A program made the position numbers and the translations under genes. Under the pieces are notes generated by a model that searched no databases, had not been told where the DNA came from, and saw only the letters and a program-made list of their open reading frames with translations. A DNA stretch of 64,000 bases from positions 88,434 to 152,433 of the forward strand of contig MBRE01000022.1 of the NCBI GenBank assembly GCA_001698425.1, given 5' to 3'. Positions within the stretch are counted from its first letter, which is position 1. Every line of letters starts with the position of its first letter. Source of the DNA: Oscillatoriales cyanobacterium USR001. Lineage in GTDB: Bacteria > Cyanobacteriota > Cyanobacteriia > Cyanobacteriales > Microcoleaceae. This document shows positions 10,270-19,409 of the stretch, one piece after another.

Positions 10270-12821
10270 TGGTAATCCTTAAGCAAATTTGACCCTGAAA
10301 AATGACGGTTTTTAGCGATTTTTTTCTGAGGCGATTTTACCAGCATTGGCAATATGTAAATTCCCGCCGTTATCGCAGGTAAAAACCAAGGTAATAACAC
10401 CGCAAAAGTAATGTAAAATTGTAAGCTAATTAATCCATAAATAGCGGTGACTATTAATAGTAACCAAACTGCTATTTGACGATGCAATAGCCAGATAGTA
10501 GCCGCTTTTCCTAACAACACTGCTAACCCAATTATCCAGAGATCGGGAATCGGAACTACTAGCCTTTTATGCAAGAAATGATGGATCATATAAGCGTGAG
10601 CTTCACCGCCAGTGAAATAGCGGCGCTGATTGTCACCACGCTGATTTAACCAGTATCTAACTGCTGATGGAATAGAAAAATTATCTTCTCCATCTCTGAT
10701 GACTCCTGCTTCACTATATCCTCCCGGTACAATTAAGACAATTTGCTGCGGTAAATGCTGTAATTGTGGAGAATTAACTTCACTTTTTAGCAGTTCCCAA
10801 GCAGGTAGATGTTGATAAATATGTTCGGGAGGAATTGAAAAATCAATAATTGGTTGTAACCACATTTGACCCCAATCATAAGATAAGCTGGTAATTGGTT
10901 GCATTTGTGATGAAGGTGAGAATAATGTTTTGTAGTTTAGTCCTTTTTCTCGGTTGAGATAGGTGATTATTTCAGCAAATAAATTAGTTTTATTTGCCAA
11001 TTTTGGTTGAGGAATTAGATCGTAATGTGGGTTAACTATATTTGATTTTTGATGGGCTATTAAAGCTGATTTTGAGTCGGCTTCTAGGTTCATCCAATAA
11101 GCCAATGCTAACATATAAGCTAAGGGCATTTTAGCAGAACTAGGATGATCGTTTGGCACTAATCTCATATACCAGTGTATCATGTTAATATGACCTTGAA
11201 AACTCCAATTTTGACTGGCAATTTCTGGTAATACTTTCAGCCATCCTTCGGTGTCATCGCGCACAGATGCGAAGACAAACCAAGTGGGATGAGGTTGTTT
11301 TTGCACGGCGGATTTTATTGATTGAGCAAGTATGCGATCGCTTTCAATATGTGGTCTGTCTAATAAATAATCTATGCCAATAATTCGAGCATTAATTTCT
11401 GTAAGTTTATTAATTAATTTGGCAAGATACTCGCGATTCATCGGCTTAGGATTAGAAATTTTTGCCTCTCTGATTGATTTATCATCAATGGCTACTAACA
11501 GCACTTTCGGAGTTTCTGCTTTAGGCAATTGCCCTGTCATCTGGCGATAAATAGATTGTGTTAAAACTCTTTTTTCTAATAGATAATCTTGTACTGTTAA
11601 TGATAAACTCAGCAAGACTAAAGCCGCAATTCCAATAACCTCTGTGGTAGTGGGTGAAAGGCGCTTAATAAACTCTTTAAAGCCATAAGGTTTAATTTGA
11701 AAAAATACTGCGCCTGGGTGACAGAATAAGGAAGGAACTAGGCAAGCAGAGGGATAAGTTAAGCTTTTTTCTAATCGGAGATATTGACAAGCTGCGATTA
11801 AAGCATCTTGGACATTTTTGTGTTCGGCTATTTCCTGTAAAAACCTAGATAAAAATACCTGTGCTACCTGATTATGAATCGGTTCTCGCATAATTGCCAC
11901 TTGATTTAATCCCAAATCAATTAGGGAACTAGCTATGCTTAAACCACAGCAAGAATTAAATAGAGCAAACTTTAATCCGCGTTCTTTTGCTAAGATTAAT
12001 TGGGGTTTAATTTCACTAATTGATATACAAACATCGGGGGCGATCGCTAATTCCCCGCCAGTAATTGCTGTTTCGTTACTGTGTCCCGCAAAAAATAGTA
12101 TATCCCACCCCTTTTCATCAGCTAAAGCTTGACAAATATTGGCTTTTAATTCACTAATATCTAATCCAGGTTGCCAACCAACAAACTTAATTTCCGCGCT
12201 ACGAGAAAGGGAGCGCACAGCGGCGCGATCGCCCTGAAAATTCAACCCCGTATCATCTCCTAAAATCGCTAAAATTCTTGCCTTTTTACTGCGTTTATGG
12301 GGCTGATTTATCTCAGTTTCACTACGAATAGTCAAAGGAATCCGCACAATCCGAATTTCCCCTAAAGTGGGAAAATCTGCCCCAATTTCCCAGGATTCCC
12401 AAGGCAAACGTTCTATTTCAATGGGATAGCAAGAAAGAAATACATTAACATTAGGATATTGGCTATTAATAATTGTAGAATTATTAACACCCGGTAATCT
12501 ACTATTGGCAATTTCTGCCCGAATTTCAAATAACTCCGCACTCCGCAACCAATGGTGAAATTCTGATAGCAATCTCGCTTCGGCTTGAATTAACCTTGCG
12601 TGCCAATCTATCGGCGGTGGCGCAATACTCCCACTAGCTTCTACACGCCCTCTCAAAGCTGATTTGTAAAAGCTCAAATAAGTGCGTTGCCACTCTTGAT
12701 ATAAACTTGAAATTGACTCTGGATAGTCCAATGTTGCTGATAGTTGTTGTCCTGTCCCCCAAGATAATTCAAACAAGCAACTTTGAGCAAATCGCTGAAT
12801 TTTGAGCCGAAATATTGTCAT
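10266..12821 (-). CDS. CHAT (caspase-like) protease - CHASE2 sensor membrane protein
   Basis: An 851-residue protein with an N-terminal CHAT domain (about 150-380) whose catalytic dyad is intact: His in FFAGHSNE (about 245) and Cys in FNSCCG (about 290). A transmembrane helix follows (VIGIAALVLLSLSLTV, about 390-410), then an extracytoplasmic CHASE2 domain (about 420-760, with VLLVAIDDKSI and IIGIDYLLD), and three C-terminal helices in the last 90 residues. In this family the CHASE2 part is thought to sense an external signal and the CHAT part to cleave proteins inside the cell. It lies between DUF1822 (22-base gap) and DUF928 (4-base overlap) in one apparent operon. The substrate is unknown. 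Confidence 0.88.
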   Translation of the reverse strand: MTIFRLKIQRFAQSCLFELSWGTGQQLSATLDYPESISSLYQEWQRTYLSFYKSALRGRVEASGSIAPPPIDWHARLIQAEARLLSEFHHWLRSAELFEIRAEIANSRLPGVNNSTIINSQYPNVNVFLSCYPIEIERLPWESWEIGADFPTLGEIRIVRIPLTIRSETEINQPHKRSKKARILAILGDDTGLNFQGDRAAVRSLSRSAEIKFVGWQPGLDISELKANICQALADEKGWDILFFAGHSNETAITGGELAIAPDVCISISEIKPQLILAKERGLKFALFNSCCGLSIASSLIDLGLNQVAIMREPIHNQVAQVFLSRFLQEIAEHKNVQDALIAACQYLRLEKSLTYPSACLVPSLFCHPGAVFFQIKPYGFKEFIKRLSPTTTEVIGIAALVLLSLSLTVQDYLLEKRVLTQSIYRQMTGQLPKAETPKVLLVAIDDKSIREAKISNPKPMNREYLAKLINKLTEINARIIGIDYLLDRPHIESDRILAQSIKSAVQKQPHPTWFVFASVRDDTEGWLKVLPEIASQNWSFQGHINMIHWYMRLVPNDHPSSAKMPLAYMLALAYWMNLEADSKSALIAHQKSNIVNPHYDLIPQPKLANKTNLFAEIITYLNREKGLNYKTLFSPSSQMQPITSLSYDWGQMWLQPIIDFSIPPEHIYQHLPAWELLKSEVNSPQLQHLPQQIVLIVPGGYSEAGVIRDGEDNFSIPSAVRYWLNQRGDNQRRYFTGGEAHAYMIHHFLHKRLVVPIPDLWIIGLAVLLGKAATIWLLHRQIAVWLLLIVTAIYGLISLQFYITFAVLLPWFLPAITAGIYILPMLVKSPQKKIAKNRHFSGSNLLKDYQ

Positions 12822-12843
12822 TTATTTCACTTTTAGTAGGCTT

Positions 12844-14169
12844 TTAATGAGGGCGGAAAGCAAAAGAAGGTAATGTTAAGCTTGCACCATTATTGAGGGC
12901 AATAGTAACAGTAAATTGTTCATCCCAGGTTCCCGCGACTAAGCTGTAAAGATAAGGTTCAACAGTGTTCGGTTTGAGCACTTGTTCCACCAATAGGCTC
13001 ACATTGTCGCTCACTTGCATTGTAACACCATTGGGGAGACGAGTGCCAGTAGGGGAACCTCCTAATATTAACAACAATTTCCACTCTGGGATATTTTCTA
13101 CGGAAAGTAACGGCCAACTGAGGGCATAAAGTCGTAGGGGAGTTGATGCTAAATCAAAGGTTTTGCAAGCGCCTCTTGCTGCTGGTGAAATTGCTGTTCC
13201 TCGACGCTCTAATTGGGTGACTATGGCTTCTAATTCTTCAATAGGCGATCGCATGGCTGTCCCCCCCGCTAAACCTAGTTTTTCGGAATTAAAAGCAGGT
13301 AGTAATACCCACGATAATTCTCGCGCTAAATCATCGATTTCATCGCGCAACCATAACCCCACATTTAATATTTTCTGTGTTAATTTTGGTGGTTGATTGA
13401 GGCTAATTAGCTCTTGATGTAGCCAATTTAATAGCGGTGGATTGGTGAGAATTTCTGTGGCTTGTTGCCAATTAATTAGCTGCCAAATTTCTCTTTTTCC
13501 TGATTGTAATTGTGGTAATATTGGAGACAATTGAGCTTGGATTGCTGATAGAGTTGCGGGGCGGCGCACGGGGGGAACCGGTAAGACAATTGCCGTTGAT
13601 TCTAAGCAACGTAAATACAGCATTAAGTCATCGGTATTAGGGTTAAACCAACTCAAAGGTAGGGGATATGTCCAGTCAGAATCGGCTGGTAAATTGATTG
13701 CCCTAAATCGTTCTATTAATTGGTCGTAACGCATAAATCCGATGATTGTTGCGGCTTCAATTTCTTCAGATACTTCGACAATGACATAAAAATGAGCGGT
13801 AAACTCTGGTATTTCTAATGCTGGTCTAGGAAGAGATATTTCATCATCTGTTAAACTACCCATTGCCAGTAAACAAATCTTAAAATCGCCGACTTGTAAG
13901 TTGCAAACTGCTTCAATAAAGTTGGTATATTGAGGCTGTAAAATTGAGCTATTTTCCTGATTTATGGAAAGTAACGGTGCTTTTTCTTCTGACCATTGAG
14001 TGAAAGCAAATAAAGCTAAGATGTTCAAATAAGCTTGCCATTGTTGCTTTTGATTGGGAATTTTACTACTCAGTTGAATTGCTTGTTGAATCGCGGCGGG
14101 AGTAAGCGCGATCGCCTCTGTTTGCCAGGATTCAAAATCGAGTTCGTCTTCGGTTAAATAGTTAGTCAT
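12844..14169 (-). CDS. DUF1822 family protein
   Basis: A 441-residue soluble protein. The N-terminal FESWQTEAIALTPAAIQQAIQLS, the central ATIIGFMRYDQL segment and the C-terminal beta-rich part (GGSPTGTRLPNGVTMQVSDN, then AGTWDEQFTVTIAL) match the cyanobacterial DUF1822 family, which has no known function. It is the first gene of the minus-strand run DUF1822, CHAT-CHASE2, DUF928. The last part resembles the ligand-free beta-sandwich often seen beside CHAT proteins, so it may be a partner or substrate of the protease; that is inference. No signal peptide is evident. Confidence 0.82.
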   Translation of the reverse strand: MTNYLTEDELDFESWQTEAIALTPAAIQQAIQLSSKIPNQKQQWQAYLNILALFAFTQWSEEKAPLLSINQENSSILQPQYTNFIEAVCNLQVGDFKICLLAMGSLTDDEISLPRPALEIPEFTAHFYVIVEVSEEIEAATIIGFMRYDQLIERFRAINLPADSDWTYPLPLSWFNPNTDDLMLYLRCLESTAIVLPVPPVRRPATLSAIQAQLSPILPQLQSGKREIWQLINWQQATEILTNPPLLNWLHQELISLNQPPKLTQKILNVGLWLRDEIDDLARELSWVLLPAFNSEKLGLAGGTAMRSPIEELEAIVTQLERRGTAISPAARGACKTFDLASTPLRLYALSWPLLSVENIPEWKLLLILGGSPTGTRLPNGVTMQVSDNVSLLVEQVLKPNTVEPYLYSLVAGTWDEQFTVTIALNNGASLTLPSFAFRPH

Positions 14170-14268
14170 GGGTTAATATTTCCTGAGCGTTGGACTTTTG
14201 GGTAAATGTCTTTGTTATCGATCTATATATCTGAGAGTTTAGGGGGTATGCAAGGATTGTTGTATTCA

Positions 14269-14892
14269 TTACTCACCCATTTCTAATTTCCCCAGTATAA
14301 TTAAACTTTCTAAGTCTTCTACAGCATCGGGAAGAAAATCTTTTATGACTTTTCTGACTAACTGTAAATTATTTTCATCTGCACCTCCTAGCATCCTTGT
14401 CAAATCCCCCATATCTATACCACGACTAGCTTTTATTTTCATTAAAACTAGATAAGGTAATCCAATAATTGGCAATCCATCAGGAGCTACATGATAATTC
14501 TTAATTGCTTCTTGTACCCAAGATTCGTTTGATTCAATGACATCTAAATAAGTACCATCTGGTAATTCCCAAGTGCAGCCACCAATACTAAGTTCTCCGA
14601 CTCTCTGACTACCTGCTTGCTGTAATTCTCTATAGAGATTAGCCGCATCTTCGGTAAATACTAAAATATTGAGATCGTCAGTCATTCGTTCAGGCATATA
14701 GAGGCGAGTAGCAATTCCTCCTACTACTACAAAAAGAGTCTTTTTAAGAATCGTTTTAATATTAGTCACGGGATGATTCCAAGTCCTTTTTTTTAGAAAT
14801 TCTTGACTACTACCACTACCCGGATGACATCTACGCAGTGCAATTTCAAGGTAGATTTTTCGTCTTTGTTTGGGAAGTTTTAGATCGATCAT
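14269..14892 (-). CDS. Nucleotidyltransferase-fold protein, possible toxin-type
   Basis: A 207-residue protein whose centre (about 54-85, VVVGGIATRLYMPERMTDDLNILV) has the GG..A....R.T.D.D pattern of minimal or AbiEii-like nucleotidyltransferases. The second metal-binding Asp of the usual DxD is Asn here (DDLNIL), so activity is uncertain. The N-terminal 50 residues are basic and the C-terminal part is helical (GLPYLVLMKIKASRGIDMGDLTRML is shared by many members). It may be a toxin of an NTase system, but no antitoxin is adjacent on the same strand. It is a conserved cyanobacterial-type protein of unknown role; the fold call is moderately sure. Confidence 0.6.
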   Translation of the reverse strand: MIDLKLPKQRRKIYLEIALRRCHPGSGSSQEFLKKRTWNHPVTNIKTILKKTLFVVVGGIATRLYMPERMTDDLNILVFTEDAANLYRELQQAGSQRVGELSIGGCTWELPDGTYLDVIESNESWVQEAIKNYHVAPDGLPIIGLPYLVLMKIKASRGIDMGDLTRMLGGADENNLQLVRKVIKDFLPDAVEDLESLIILGKLEMGE

Positions 14893-15077
14893 AATTATAC
14901 ATTTGAAAACAGACCCTAGTGTGAAAAAGTGGCGTACTCGATCGCTTCAGGAGTCGCAAGCTTACCAAATGCGTCAAAAAACTTGGCTTTTGGCGGTTTT
15001 ACTGATACTATCTGATAAATGGACTTAATCTAAAATAGTCAAAAACTTAGCCCGATCGCCCGAAATCTTTAATCATC

Positions 15078-15106
15078 TTTAAAAATACCTATTTTTACTA
15101 TATAAT
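15078..15106 (+). promoter_or_regulatory. Possible sigma70-type promoter of the XRE regulator
   Basis: A perfect -10 hexamer TATAAT lies at 15101-15106, with a weak -35 match TTTAAA at 15078-15083 and a 17-base spacer. The regulator ATG is at 15159 with a GAGGAG-like ribosome site upstream. The region is AT-rich, so a chance match is possible. Confidence 0.35.
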
Positions 15107-15158
15107 GTAAAGTGTTTTTTGAAAAGGAATTTGATATTGTCGAGGAGCATCTAAAAAT

Positions 15159-15464
15159 ATGGATCTGGAAGCCCTGAGAGAGCGTGCGGGGCTCACCCGT
15201 GCCGAAGTTGCAATCAAACTTGGAATCAGTGAAACCAGCGTTCGTAACTGGGAAACGGGGCGCACAGAGCCCACTATGACCCCGAACAAATACATGGAGG
15301 CCTTAAAGCTTTTTCAATGTACCCCAGAAGAAATGGCAACAGCCAGCCAAAAATCAATGAATCAGAGACACAAACGCAAACCTGGAAGACCCAAAAGGGT
15401 AATTGAAAACGGGATTGAAGAAGTTGCTGATTCCAAGATTAGTGCGAGAGAAAAGTACAACTAA
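15159..15464 (+). CDS. XRE-family HTH regulator with AT-hook-like tail
   Basis: A 101-residue protein with an N-terminal XRE/Cro helix-turn-helix (about 3-55: LRERAGLTRAEVAIKLGISE, then SVRNWETGRTEPT) and a basic tail carrying KRKPGRPKR at 72-80, whose GRP core resembles a minor-groove AT-hook. It is a DNA-binding regulator or plasmid/phage-type repressor; the target is unknown. The ATG has GAGGAG 12 bases upstream. It is monocistronic, divergent from the nucleotidyltransferase-like gene, with the Uma2 gene 180 bases downstream. Confidence 0.82.
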   Translation: MDLEALRERAGLTRAEVAIKLGISETSVRNWETGRTEPTMTPNKYMEALKLFQCTPEEMATASQKSMNQRHKRKPGRPKRVIENGIEEVADSKISAREKYN

Positions 15465-15644
15465 ACCAGTTAGTTGAATAATTATTTAGGGAGGATATTA
15501 TGTGCTAATCATTAGGTGAAGAACTTAAAATTAACCCGCTATTAATTTCTAATTACTGATAAATTTCCCATGATTTGTATGGTTTTTAGAAAAATTGGCG
15601 GGTTGATTAAAGTTTTAATTTTGTATAGTTTAAGGAGATAAGTA

Positions 15645-16217
15645 ATGATGACAGCACTAATTTTAAACTTAGACAATATTAGCTTGACAGATGAACAATT
15701 TTACCAACTCTGCCAAAATAATCAAAACTGTCAATTAGAAAGAACAGCAAAGGGAGAATTAGTAATTATGCCACCAGTAGGAGGAGTTAGCGGGAATCGG
15801 GAAGCCGATTTCATTACAGACTTAAACATCTGGAATCGCCAAACTAAACTTGGTAAAGTTTTTAGTTCTTCAACTATTTTTCGGTTGCCAAATGGAGGCG
15901 ATCGCTCTCCTGATGCGGCTTGGGTGAAATTAGAAAAATGGCAAGTTTTAACCTTGGAACAACAAGAAAAATTCCCACCAATTTGCCCAGATTTTGTAAT
16001 TGAATTGCGGTCAAAAACTGATGCCCTTAAACCCCTGCAAGAAAAAATGCAGGAATACCTCAATAGTGGTTTACAATTAGGCTGGTTAATTAACCCGCAA
16101 CAGCAACAAATAGAAATTTATCGACCTAATCAAGCTGTAGAAATTATCTCGTTACCTGCCACACTTTCAGGAGAAGAAGTATTGCCAGGATTTCTTTTAG
16201 ATATGACAGTATTTTAA
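15645..16217 (+). CDS. Uma2 family (DUF820) PD-(D/E)XK endonuclease
   Basis: A 190-residue protein of the Uma2 family, which is expanded in cyanobacteria. The motifs are in order: MPPVGGVSGNREADFITDL (N-terminal), SPDAAWVK (metal-binding Asp), DFVIELRSKTD (the E-x-K/R-like catalytic strand) and QEKMQEYLNSGLQLGWLINP at the C-terminal half. Soluble, no signal. The start is the first ATG of ATGATG with AAGGAG a few bases upstream. The biological role of Uma2 nucleases is not established; they are often multicopy and mobile. Three more members occur in this window. Confidence 0.88.
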   Translation: MMTALILNLDNISLTDEQFYQLCQNNQNCQLERTAKGELVIMPPVGGVSGNREADFITDLNIWNRQTKLGKVFSSSTIFRLPNGGDRSPDAAWVKLEKWQVLTLEQQEKFPPICPDFVIELRSKTDALKPLQEKMQEYLNSGLQLGWLINPQQQQIEIYRPNQAVEIISLPATLSGEEVLPGFLLDMTVF

Positions 16218-16288
16218 ACTGTTTAAGTTTCTCAAGTAATTAATAGCGCTAGACTCGAATATTCTTGACGATCGAATTAGCGAAACTC

Positions 16289-16900
16289 TCAACAAATTGG
16301 TCGTTTCCCTGGTTTCACGCCATGAATATACTCGCTGCCTGACTGAGGCCATCCACGCTTATAATAGGCTGATTGTGGTTGACCCCAACCTAATTGTAAG
16401 AGAATTTCTAAGAAATCTAATTTCTCCCATTTCCAAATAGCTGCCCATTCAGTTCGCTGGACAATTCCATCTACATCTTCTGGCTGAATTTGTCGATAAT
16501 CTTTGCCACTATTAATGCTTAAATACAAATCCATGCCGATTGTTACTTGCTGCCAAAATTCCAAAATTGAAGCTTTAGCTGCGATTAAGATTTTTAAATC
16601 TTTAGGTAAAGCAATTAATTGTTCATCAACTGTGGGATAATTAAGAGTGTGACCGTTAAGCGTCATTTTCTGCCAAATAATCCCAGAAACTTGATATTCT
16701 TCTTGGTATTGGTGAACGGCGGCTTTAAAATCTTGATAGGCTGTGAATTTTTGCACGCCATCGGATTTGAGGAAGCGATCGATCACGGGGTTGCCGGTAG
16801 AATATCCCGCAGCCAATTTTAGGCGATGCCCCTGTAGGCACGCTTGGCGTTCTGCCTCTAAAATTTTAATTAGTTCTTCCGTGCTGTAGACTTTGGACAT
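16289..16900 (-). CDS. Conserved cyanobacterial hypothetical protein
   Basis: A 203-residue soluble protein with no recognised family. Visible traits: N-terminal helix STEELIKILEAERQACLQG, a motif TGNPVIDRFL, a mixed centre, and a C-terminal GWPQSGSEYIHGVKPGKRPI tail that looks conserved and loop-rich. It converges on the Uma2 gene (71-base gap) and diverges from the CPBP protease gene. No transmembrane segment. It ends just before a Lys/Pro-rich tail with a terminal Cys. The frame is long and its codon use matches the neighbours, so it is probably a real gene; no function is offered. Confidence 0.65.
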   Translation of the reverse strand: MSKVYSTEELIKILEAERQACLQGHRLKLAAGYSTGNPVIDRFLKSDGVQKFTAYQDFKAAVHQYQEEYQVSGIIWQKMTLNGHTLNYPTVDEQLIALPKDLKILIAAKASILEFWQQVTIGMDLYLSINSGKDYRQIQPEDVDGIVQRTEWAAIWKWEKLDFLEILLQLGWGQPQSAYYKRGWPQSGSEYIHGVKPGKRPIC

Positions 16901-17001
16901 GAGCAGCCCCTGAATAATTGCCAGACAGCCGTTATAATTTTAGATATTTTATAGCATATTTTATGCTCAAATAACAATAACAGAACAAATTGGAGGCTTA
17001 A

Positions 17002-18594
17002 ATGACAGAAAAACCATTATTTTTCAATATCGCAAACATCATCAAGCGATCGATTTTAATAATTCTCAGTGTCCTCGCGATCGCCATAGTTGGTTTATCT
17101 TTAATTGCCAGTTTAAATCAACCTCAAATTCAAAGCGAATTAGAACTATCCCAAACAAATTTATTGCTACACGCCGCCGAATGGCAAGAGGAAAATAGCC
17201 CTAATTCTTCTCTCGAAACTGCCCGCATCGCCCTCATCGGTGAGGAACCTTTTAAAGCCGCATTAAACCAATATCAAGAAGCAGAAAATTCGGCGCAACT
17301 CAGCATCAAAAATAAATTCCAAGAACTCAAAAATCCAGAATTAGACCCTCTAAAACGCCAACAATTACAAATAGAGATCCTACTTTTAGAAAAATCAAGT
17401 GCCGAATTGGGGGTAAAATTGGGTTTATTACAAATCCAAAATGGCAAAACTGAAGCCGCGCTGAAAACTTGGCAAGATATCATCAAAATAGACCAGCCTA
17501 AAACCGTCACTTTGCCATCAGTAGAAAAAGCTAAAATCTTATTATCATTGTGGAGAAATCCCCCAGAATTATCGCCAGAAATAGAGGTAAAAATTCAAAA
17601 ATATTTAGATGGTTGGTTTCGCTACAAATCTCTAAATCAATTATATCAATTACAGCAACGTCTCCCGGAATTAGAATCGCTCCAAGCATCTGAACAAATT
17701 ATCGCCGAACAAGCGATCGAAAAGCTCTTACTTGTTACAGGTATTCCTGGTTTTGGATTGTTAATCGGCAGTGGATTAATGATATTTCTAGGCATTCAGT
17801 GGCTGCTAACTTTCAAGCAATCCGATCCAGAAAACCCTAGTGCTGGCCCGATATTAATGCGAAATAGTAGTTTAGCTTGGGAGACACCTTGGGGCGGCGA
17901 AACTATTTGGGAAGTGTTGATTTTTGGCTTTTTCTTTGTGGGGCAAATCTTAATTCCCTTATTGTTACCGATATCCTTTGCATTTCTGCATATTAACCCT
18001 GCAAGTTTTGATGCTAGAAATAAGGCGTTTTACATTCTTGTCAATTATCTATTATTAGCAGGTGGCGGGTTAGGAACTCTTTACCTTTGTCTCAGACCAT
18101 TTTTGCCCTTACCTGAAGGCTGGTTTCGGGTAAAATTAGGAGGAAATTGGTTTTTGTGGGGAGTTGGTGGTTATTTAGTTGCAGTTCCCTTAGTGCTTTT
18201 TGTATCTTTATTAAATCAGCAAATATGGCACGGAAATGGTGGTAGTAATCCTATTTTACCGATCGCATTAGAAAATAATGATAGTATCGCTTTAGCGGTG
18301 TTTTTTGGTACTGCTTCCATCGCCGCCCCAATTTTTGAGGAAATTATGTTTCGCGGGTTTCTGCTATCATCTTTGACTCGTTATTTGCCTGTTTGGGGGG
18401 CGATTCTAGTTAGTGGATTTGTGTTTGCGATCGCGCATTTGAATATTTCCGAAGTTTTACCCTTAGCAATTTTAGGTATAGTTTTGGGATTTGTTTACAC
18501 GCGATCGCGCAACCTACTAGCTTCTATGTTAGTTCACAGCCTTTGGAATAGCGTTACCCTGCTTAGTTTATTTCTCTTAGGTAGCGATGGCTAA
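17002..18594 (+). CDS. CPBP family intramembrane glutamic protease (CAAX-like)
   Basis: A 530-residue membrane protein. One N-terminal helix (about 14-34) precedes a 200-residue helical soluble part with LGLLQIQNGKTEAALKTW-like TPR character, then at least seven hydrophobic helices. The C-terminal CPBP domain holds the catalytic EEIMFRGF at about 446, FAIAHLN at about 474 and LVHSLWN at about 515. Members of the family cleave prenylated or membrane substrates, or serve bacteriocin immunity; the soluble insert is the cyanobacterial long form. It is preceded by GGAGG 5 bases before the ATG and stands alone on the plus strand. Confidence 0.9.
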   Translation: MTEKPLFFNIANIIKRSILIILSVLAIAIVGLSLIASLNQPQIQSELELSQTNLLLHAAEWQEENSPNSSLETARIALIGEEPFKAALNQYQEAENSAQLSIKNKFQELKNPELDPLKRQQLQIEILLLEKSSAELGVKLGLLQIQNGKTEAALKTWQDIIKIDQPKTVTLPSVEKAKILLSLWRNPPELSPEIEVKIQKYLDGWFRYKSLNQLYQLQQRLPELESLQASEQIIAEQAIEKLLLVTGIPGFGLLIGSGLMIFLGIQWLLTFKQSDPENPSAGPILMRNSSLAWETPWGGETIWEVLIFGFFFVGQILIPLLLPISFAFLHINPASFDARNKAFYILVNYLLLAGGGLGTLYLCLRPFLPLPEGWFRVKLGGNWFLWGVGGYLVAVPLVLFVSLLNQQIWHGNGGSNPILPIALENNDSIALAVFFGTASIAAPIFEEIMFRGFLLSSLTRYLPVWGAILVSGFVFAIAHLNISEVLPLAILGIVLGFVYTRSRNLLASMLVHSLWNSVTLLSLFLLGSDG

Positions 18595-18746
18595 TTCATC
18601 TCAAAACCCTGAAAAAGCCTTGTTAATGTAAAGTTTTGTGTATTTTCCGCAAACCCCAGGTGAAAATTGTAGATGCAACTGTTCAGCGACTTGACACTTA
18701 AGCCTAATTTTGTGTAACTTTTAATAAGTATGAGGCAAGCAACACC

Positions 18747-18959
18747 ATGAGTAATTTCCACAGTCGCAAATTAGAGGGAAAGCCAACTTGGATGCGTTTT
18801 ATCCCATACGCCGCCTTGGGGGTTTTAATATTCTCTTTTAATTCATCTGGTGAAATGAATTATTTTCTGAGAGGTTACTTGGTGTTGCTTGAAGCTCAAA
18901 TTGGAATAGTTTTGATATATTTTATCATGTCTAAACTAGCCAAAAAACATAAAAGTTAA
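18747..18959 (+). CDS. Small membrane protein, unknown
   Basis: A 70-residue product starting MSNFHSRKLEGKP with two hydrophobic segments (FIPYAALGVLIFSF and YLVLLEAQIGIVLIYFIM) and a Lys-rich tail KLAKKHKS. It stands before the TM2 gene with a 78-base gap, same strand. No family is recognised; the regular helix-tail pattern argues for a true small membrane protein. Confidence 0.55.
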   Translation: MSNFHSRKLEGKPTWMRFIPYAALGVLIFSFNSSGEMNYFLRGYLVLLEAQIGIVLIYFIMSKLAKKHKS

Positions 18960-19037
18960 ATCGACCAAATTAGGAATGATCCAAAATCGCGAAGATCCAA
19001 TTTTTTTGTAAACAATGTGGCGTGAGAGGTAAGAAAA

Positions 19038-19382
19038 ATGAAGGAAAAAAGTATCGCTATTCTACTGGCTTTCTTTTTAGGTGCATTAGGGATTCATAAA
19101 TTTTATTTGGGGTACAATTTAGCCGGATTATTGTACTTGCTTTTTTCTTGGACATTCATCCCGGCAATTCTGGCATTTTTTGATTTTATCGGCTTAATTT
19201 TGATGTCAGAACAAGCTTTTCAAGCCAAATATAATGGTGCAATGTTACTAGGAGGGAACTCGCAAAGAGCAGCCAAAGATGTAACTGGTGCTTTAGGAGA
19301 CTTGAAAAGACTTTATGATATTGGTGCAATCACAGCTGAAGAATACGAAGAGAAACGTCAAAAATTGTTGAAAGATTTGTAA
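19038..19382 (+). CDS. TM2 domain protein with C-terminal SHOCT motif
   Basis: A 114-residue protein. Residues 4-60 form a TM2 domain: KSIAILLAFFLGALGIHKFY, the LGY turn, and a second helix AGLLYLLFSWTFIPAILAFFDFI. The last 30 residues (LGDLKRLYDIGAITAEEYEE then KRQKLL) form a short oligomerisation helix pair of the SHOCT type. TM2 proteins are small inner-membrane proteins of unknown biochemical role. Followed 27 bases later by the HhH gene, so the two are probably co-transcribed. Confidence 0.85.
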   Translation: MKEKSIAILLAFFLGALGIHKFYLGYNLAGLLYLLFSWTFIPAILAFFDFIGLILMSEQAFQAKYNGAMLLGGNSQRAAKDVTGALGDLKRLYDIGAITAEEYEEKRQKLLKDL

Positions 19383-19409
19383 GTAAAAATTACCGTTATT
19401 AAAGGTGTA

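Noticed and set aside
15510..15519. Mini-frame ATG TGC TAA behind a GGGAGG at about 15488
   Set aside because: Two codons only; may be a broken gene start or chance, no downstream gene in position to use it as a leader.
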